Below are positions 27,001 through 33,000 of a DNA stretch of 36,600 bases, in pieces. The notes beneath the pieces are model-generated. The model saw nothing but the letters and a program-made list of their open reading frames with translations. It did not search any database and was not told where the DNA came from. Source of the DNA: Magnetococcales bacterium (GTDB lineage: Bacteria > Pseudomonadota > Magnetococcia > Magnetococcales > UBA8363); contig PEAK01000006.1 of assembly GCA_002753515.1 (NCBI GenBank), positions 77,682 to 114,281 on the forward strand, written 5' to 3'. Within the stretch, counting starts at the first letter, position 1. Each line of letters begins with the position of its first letter. Made by a program: the position numbers and the translations under genes.

Positions 27001-30000
27001 GTGCCCGCCGCATTGCCAACTTTCTTGAGGAGTACCGCCCCGCCACCATTCGTCAGCGTCGCCCCCACACCCCCCAGGGTCAACGTACCGCCCACCCCTG
27101 CCATGCCAATGGCCAAATCGTTTTCGACCACCCCGTTGATCGTCCGGGTGGTGTTTTTCACCGCAAAGGCACCCGACAAACTGCCCAAACCAGCGACACT
27201 CAACGTGGCATTGCTGATCGTCACCTCTTGAACCGCGCTTCGGTCGGTAAAGTTGAGCGTCACCCCATTGACCGTGGTATTCAGCGTTTGACCCAGGGTA
27301 TTGATACGTACACTCGCCGCCGCACTCAGGGTAATGTCTGTAAACCCGTTCAGTGCGGCATTCCCCGTGGCCACCAACGCATAGCCGGCGCTACTTTCCG
27401 TCAAGCCGGCGACATAAACCCCCAACGTCGCATTGCTCAACGCCACACCGGCACCACCGGCACCAAAGGTCGCGGAAATACCCGTAGCCCCGATCACCAA
27501 CGATAGATCATCGTGACGGGTGACCGTAAAATCACCGTGCAACGTACCAAGGGAACCCAACTCCAGATCGATGCCGGTGCCGGAAAAATTCAAGCCGCCC
27601 TGACCATCGAATGCGGCACTCAAATGCCCGGAAAAACGGACCCCGCTCAATCCTTCGATAATGCCATCGCCGGTAAAACCGCCGCTCCTTTGACCATTCG
27701 GCCCCAACACCAACGAACCCGTGGCCTGTTCCAGCCCCACCTCGGCCCCCCCCGCCGTCACACCCACCGTGGTATCCCCGGCCGTGATGGTCCACACCTT
27801 GTCGCCACCACTCTGGTCCAAGGTGATGGCGAAATCACCGCTGACCAAAGCCCCACCCACATGCATGCTGCCGCTGATGGGAAGGGTAAACGTCGAGCCC
27901 GCCATGGCCAGGGTGATATCCTTGACATCATTCAACGTCACCTTGGTCGCATTGTTCGACCAATTGACCACCGCATCCGCCGCATCGCTCAGGGCACCAC
28001 TCGCCGCATCCAAGGCGCGGTTGATGGAAAGGCCGGCGTTGCTTAAATCGGCCAGCTCGTAACCGGCAATACTCGCCCCACCCAGCAATCCCTGGGCACT
28101 CAACCAGCGCCGGCCCGTATTCCCCTGCGCCACCCGCTCGTTGGAAATGACCATCGCCAGATCAATGCCGGTCAAGACCGCATTCAAACTCGTCCCACCC
28201 GCGCTGATGGTGCCAATCAGGCCAGAGCCTGCCAAAAACAATTGATCACTGAAAATCGATGACCCATCCGACAACGCCACCGCCTGGTTTTGCCGGTTTT
28301 CCAGAGAAATATCCCCTTCCACGCTCAGTACATTGGCCAGATTCGCCGCCACATGCCCCTTCAGGCGCATCTCATCCTTCAACAGGTTCAATACGAAATC
28401 GCCCGTTGACGTTGCCACGTTCGTCGCAACGGCATCCCCCCAATGATTGACGCCAATGCTCAAATCGGTGGCGGTGAGAGTCACTCCCGATATTCCGGTT
28501 AACGCGACATTACCTACTGCTTGCACGGCATGACGCAGGGTCTCCTGGCCGGCAACATCCACCTCGTGACGCAAGACGATCCCCCCGCGGCCAGACGTCA
28601 ACGCCGCCCCCACACCGCCCAACGTCAGGCTGCCGGCGACCGACTCCAAACCAATGGCAACCTCATTGATCGCCACGCCGTTTTCACTGCGATGGGTACT
28701 GACGAGCTTTAAAGAACCTGACAACGAACCCAGATCGGCGATGGTAACCTGGCCGCTGTCGATCATCACTTCCCTGCGGTCCAACGCATCGGTAAAGACG
28801 ACATCGACATTCGGAGTATTGATGCCGGTCGCAACCGAACAGTTGACCGCCTCCCCCATGGCATTGACGCGAAGCTGGGCCGATGCCGTCAACTGGACGC
28901 TGCCGCCAAAACCACGCAATGACGCCGTCCCCGAGGCGACCAACGCATAACCCGAAACCCCGGCGGCATTCTTTTGCAGAACCAACCCCATGCTGCCGTT
29001 GGCCAACGACACCCCGACCGCACCATCACCCAACATTCCCTGGACATTGGCAGCACCCACCAACACCCGCGCCCCCTGCACCTCCACAATCCTCGTACTT
29101 ATAATCTCCAGCGGATCGATCGTGGCACCCGCCAAGGCACCAATAAAACTGATGTCAAAGCCATACGGATCCTCCGCACGCCCCAACACCGAAATACACT
29201 CAGCATTCATGTCGGGAAGCCCCGCCACGGCATTCTTCAAAAGCGTCGCCAGCTGTCCTTGGTTCGCCCCCCTGACATCGATCTCCGAACACCAATCCCC
29301 TTTTCCCTGGAAACGCAACGCAAACGAAGTGGGTGCCGATCCATCCGCCAACGCCACAGAAACCGTCTGCACCTCGGAAACCACCAAGCGCGCCACATCC
29401 CGCCCCGCCAGCCTGCCGATGAAATCAACCGTGAACTGACCATCTTGACCATTGACCCGAACATTGCCAGAACCTATTCCTGCCAATGCTTCCAGGGCCG
29501 CCTGGACAACCGCCGCATCCGCCGTCCCATCCAGCGCCTCCGAAGCCTCCAGTTCCCCTTCCAAAGACAAACGATACAATCCATTCCCGGTTAAACTTAA
29601 AGATTGTTGCTCGTTGGTAGTCGCCCCCTGCACCACGCTCAACAAGCGGGCCTCGGGCACCGGGAGCGTCGAAGTAATCCGCCCCTCCATGACCGGGATG
29701 GCATCCCCTTGGAGCGTCCCGCCAAACGTCACCTGCCACACATGCCGACCCGCATCGGTCGCCAACAATTGCACATCCAATTCGGCACCCTGGGCCGCCA
29801 AACGCATGCCGTTCGCATCCCTGGCCTGCAACAATGCCGTTCTGACCGCGCTCGCCGAGGCATTGAAAGCAATATCCGTCGTGGTATACGTCACCCCACG
29901 ATCGGTCACGCTCAAGGCGAAAGTCCCCACCACCTGGTCATCGTACAGATGGATCACCTGTACCGCGCCCACCGGCCCCGATCCTTGCGTCGGCGTACTC

Positions 30001-33000
30001 ATGGCAAGGGTCAAGCCACTCGATGCCGTAGCCGGAATCAACGTAGAGAGATCCTGCGCCGCCTTGGCACCCTGAAATTGCAGGGTGTAACGGGCATTGC
30101 TCAACGTCGAAGCCGGGTCAAACGCGACACGAACACTACCCACCCCCAACGCACCCTCCACAGCCCCCTGAATCGCCTTGGCCTGATCCACCACGGCAAA
30201 ACCAGGCGATCCCTTGCGCACCTCGGCAACCTTGAGCTGAATGCTCTTCGCCGTGGTGAAGGTTTTGAGCAACGCGACATCCTGACCTGCAAGATTTCCT
30301 TTGAAATCAATTACATAATCAATACTATTGTGTCCCGTATACTCTGGAACATAGGCAACACTGACATTGCCGACCCCGACAATCTTCTCCAACGCCTCAC
30401 GAATTTCACTGGTGTGAAACGTCGGATCCGCCGCATACCTGATTTTGGTGGTCGTCTTGCCATCCAGGCTGAACCAAAATTGTCCCGCCGCACGATTGGC
30501 TGCGGTCAAGGTAATTACCTGGCGTTCATTAGTGGCACTCGCCGTCGATAGCACTGGAATGGCGCTCGTGGTCTGATTGCCCAAAGCCAACGTGAACGTT
30601 TTCCCCGAACCACCCGTAGAGGCGAGGCTCAACTGTTGCACCTCGTTCACCCCCACCTGCATCGACCGGGTCTCTTCGATCATCCCCCAATCCGACTTAT
30701 CCCCACGGTCCGCCGGTTGTTGCATCCACAACCCAGCATCCCCGGAAAACGCCGCCAACGGCAATGCCTGCCCCGATTTCGCCCCCAAAAGTTCCATGCG
30801 AAACCCGGAAGCACGCGAACCACTCACCGCAACATTGCCAACGCCAATCGCAGAAAATTGGGCCAACGCCGTCTGCAAACGCTCAGCAAACAACGCATCG
30901 CTCACCGGTCGGGCCGTGTCCAGGTCGCTGTCCAGCGAGGAAGCGGTAAAGGTTTGCCCATCCATCACGAAGGTATACACCCCCTCGCGGGTCAAACCGC
31001 CCGAACCGTCCGTCAGGTCAAGCCGCAACACGGTATTGCTGGTTCCACCCCCCTGGATCACCTCACTCCCCACCCCGGAACCGCCGAGTGTGGCCGTCAC
31101 CTTTTCGGTCACCGGAACAGAACTTACCGCCGCCTCTTTCAAAATTGCAAAATCGCCCGACAACGAGCCGAAACCATCCATCCCCAGATTGAGCGACCCT
31201 TTCAGCTCCAGGCTGTCTTGAGAAAAGCCCGCCGCCAACGTACCAGTCATCGTCAGGCCGTCAATGCCGGTCACCGACCCCGATCCCGTAACCTGCCCAC
31301 TCTTACCGTTGGGACCAATGAACAACGATCCCGATGCCTTTTCGATGCTGACCGTGACCCCATCGGCTTTGAAGGCCACCTGCACCCCATCGGCATTGAT
31401 TTCCCAATTGCGACTGTCATCAGCGCCCCGTTTCAAGGCGATTTTGAAGCGCCCGGCCAACGTGGCATCACCCATGTTCAGGGTACCATCGATGTCGGTG
31501 ACAAAGCGGGCATCGGTGAAGGCAATGGGCAACACTTCGGTATTAGAAAGGGCCACCGTGCGCGCCGACTTGGACCAATCGACAACCGCTGCGTCAATCG
31601 GTGCTAAATAATCCCCTGTGGCATCGACCGTCGTCGCCAACCCCCGGTTGATCTCCAATAAAACGGCATTGGACTCGGACAATGCATACCCCGCCAGATC
31701 CACGCCACCAACCAGCGCCGTCGTCGTCAACCATTTGCGATGGGCCCCGCCGGTTTCACTGCTCACCACCAACGCCAAATCGACATCCGACAGGCTGATC
31801 CCCGTCCCCACCGCCTCCAAAGCAGCCCCGATACCGCCGCCACCCAGAATCAATTGATCCACCACCGTCTGGCTGCCGTCCGACAGGGTCACCGTTTGGT
31901 TCGGTGTTGATTCCAGAAAAATGTCCCCCTCTATCGACAAAGCGCCCGCCACTGCAGCATTGGCATGGCCGCGCAGACGACTTTCATCCTTCAAAAGATT
32001 GATTCCCACCCAACCCTTGGATGTGGCAACCTCCGTCTCTAGCGCAGCACCGGTACGGTTCACCCCCAACTGCATGTTTTGTGCTTGCAGGGTCACACCG
32101 TTGATGCCCGTCAACGCCACGCCCCCCTCCACCTGCACGGCATAGCGCGACGTGTTGCCATCCTTATACAGCAACACCGCTCCCCGCCCTGCCGACAAGG
32201 TCACACCAGCCCCACCCAGGGTCAAGGTCGCCGCCACATCTTCCAGACCCACCGACAAACGTTGCTGTTTCACCCCGCCCACCAACGCAATCACGGAATC
32301 GATGCGCAATTGCCCGGAAATATCGCCCAAACCAACAACATGTAACAGACCATTATCGATGATAACCGATTGGGAATCGCGCTCGTCGGTAAACTTCAGG
32401 GCCACCGATTGGTTATTAGCCAAGGCGATTGTCTCGTCGAGCGCCATCCCCAAATGGTTGATGGCAATCCGCCCCTGGGCGCTCATGGTGACGCTGTCGC
32501 TCAAACCATTCAGGGTCGCCGTCCCGTCAGCCACCAACGCATAACCTTCGCCCCCCACAGCATCGCTGGCGAGGATCACCCCCAAAGCGGCATTGCTGAT
32601 AGCGACATTGGCCGTGTTATCCCCCACCGTCGCCGACACGTTGGAACCAGCCAAAACAATACGCTGACCCAGGGCGGTATCCTGGCGACTGAACTTGAAA
32701 ACACCCGTCAGCGAGCCGAAGCCGTCGATGGCCAGCGTTGCCGTCCCGCCAATGCCCAACGAACCATCCACACCAAAGCTTGCCGTCCCATCCCCCTGCA
32801 ACGACAGACCGGCGATCCCCCCCAGTTGAAAACGCCCGGAAATCGAGCCGGAACGACTCTTATCCCCGTTGATCCGCAACGTTCCCGACCCTTGCGACAG
32901 CCCGACAAAGGCCAAGCCGGTCGCCAACATCATTTGCGCATCCTGGGCCTTGATTTCCCAGACATTAGCCACCCGGTCGTAGGTCAACCTCAAGCTACCC

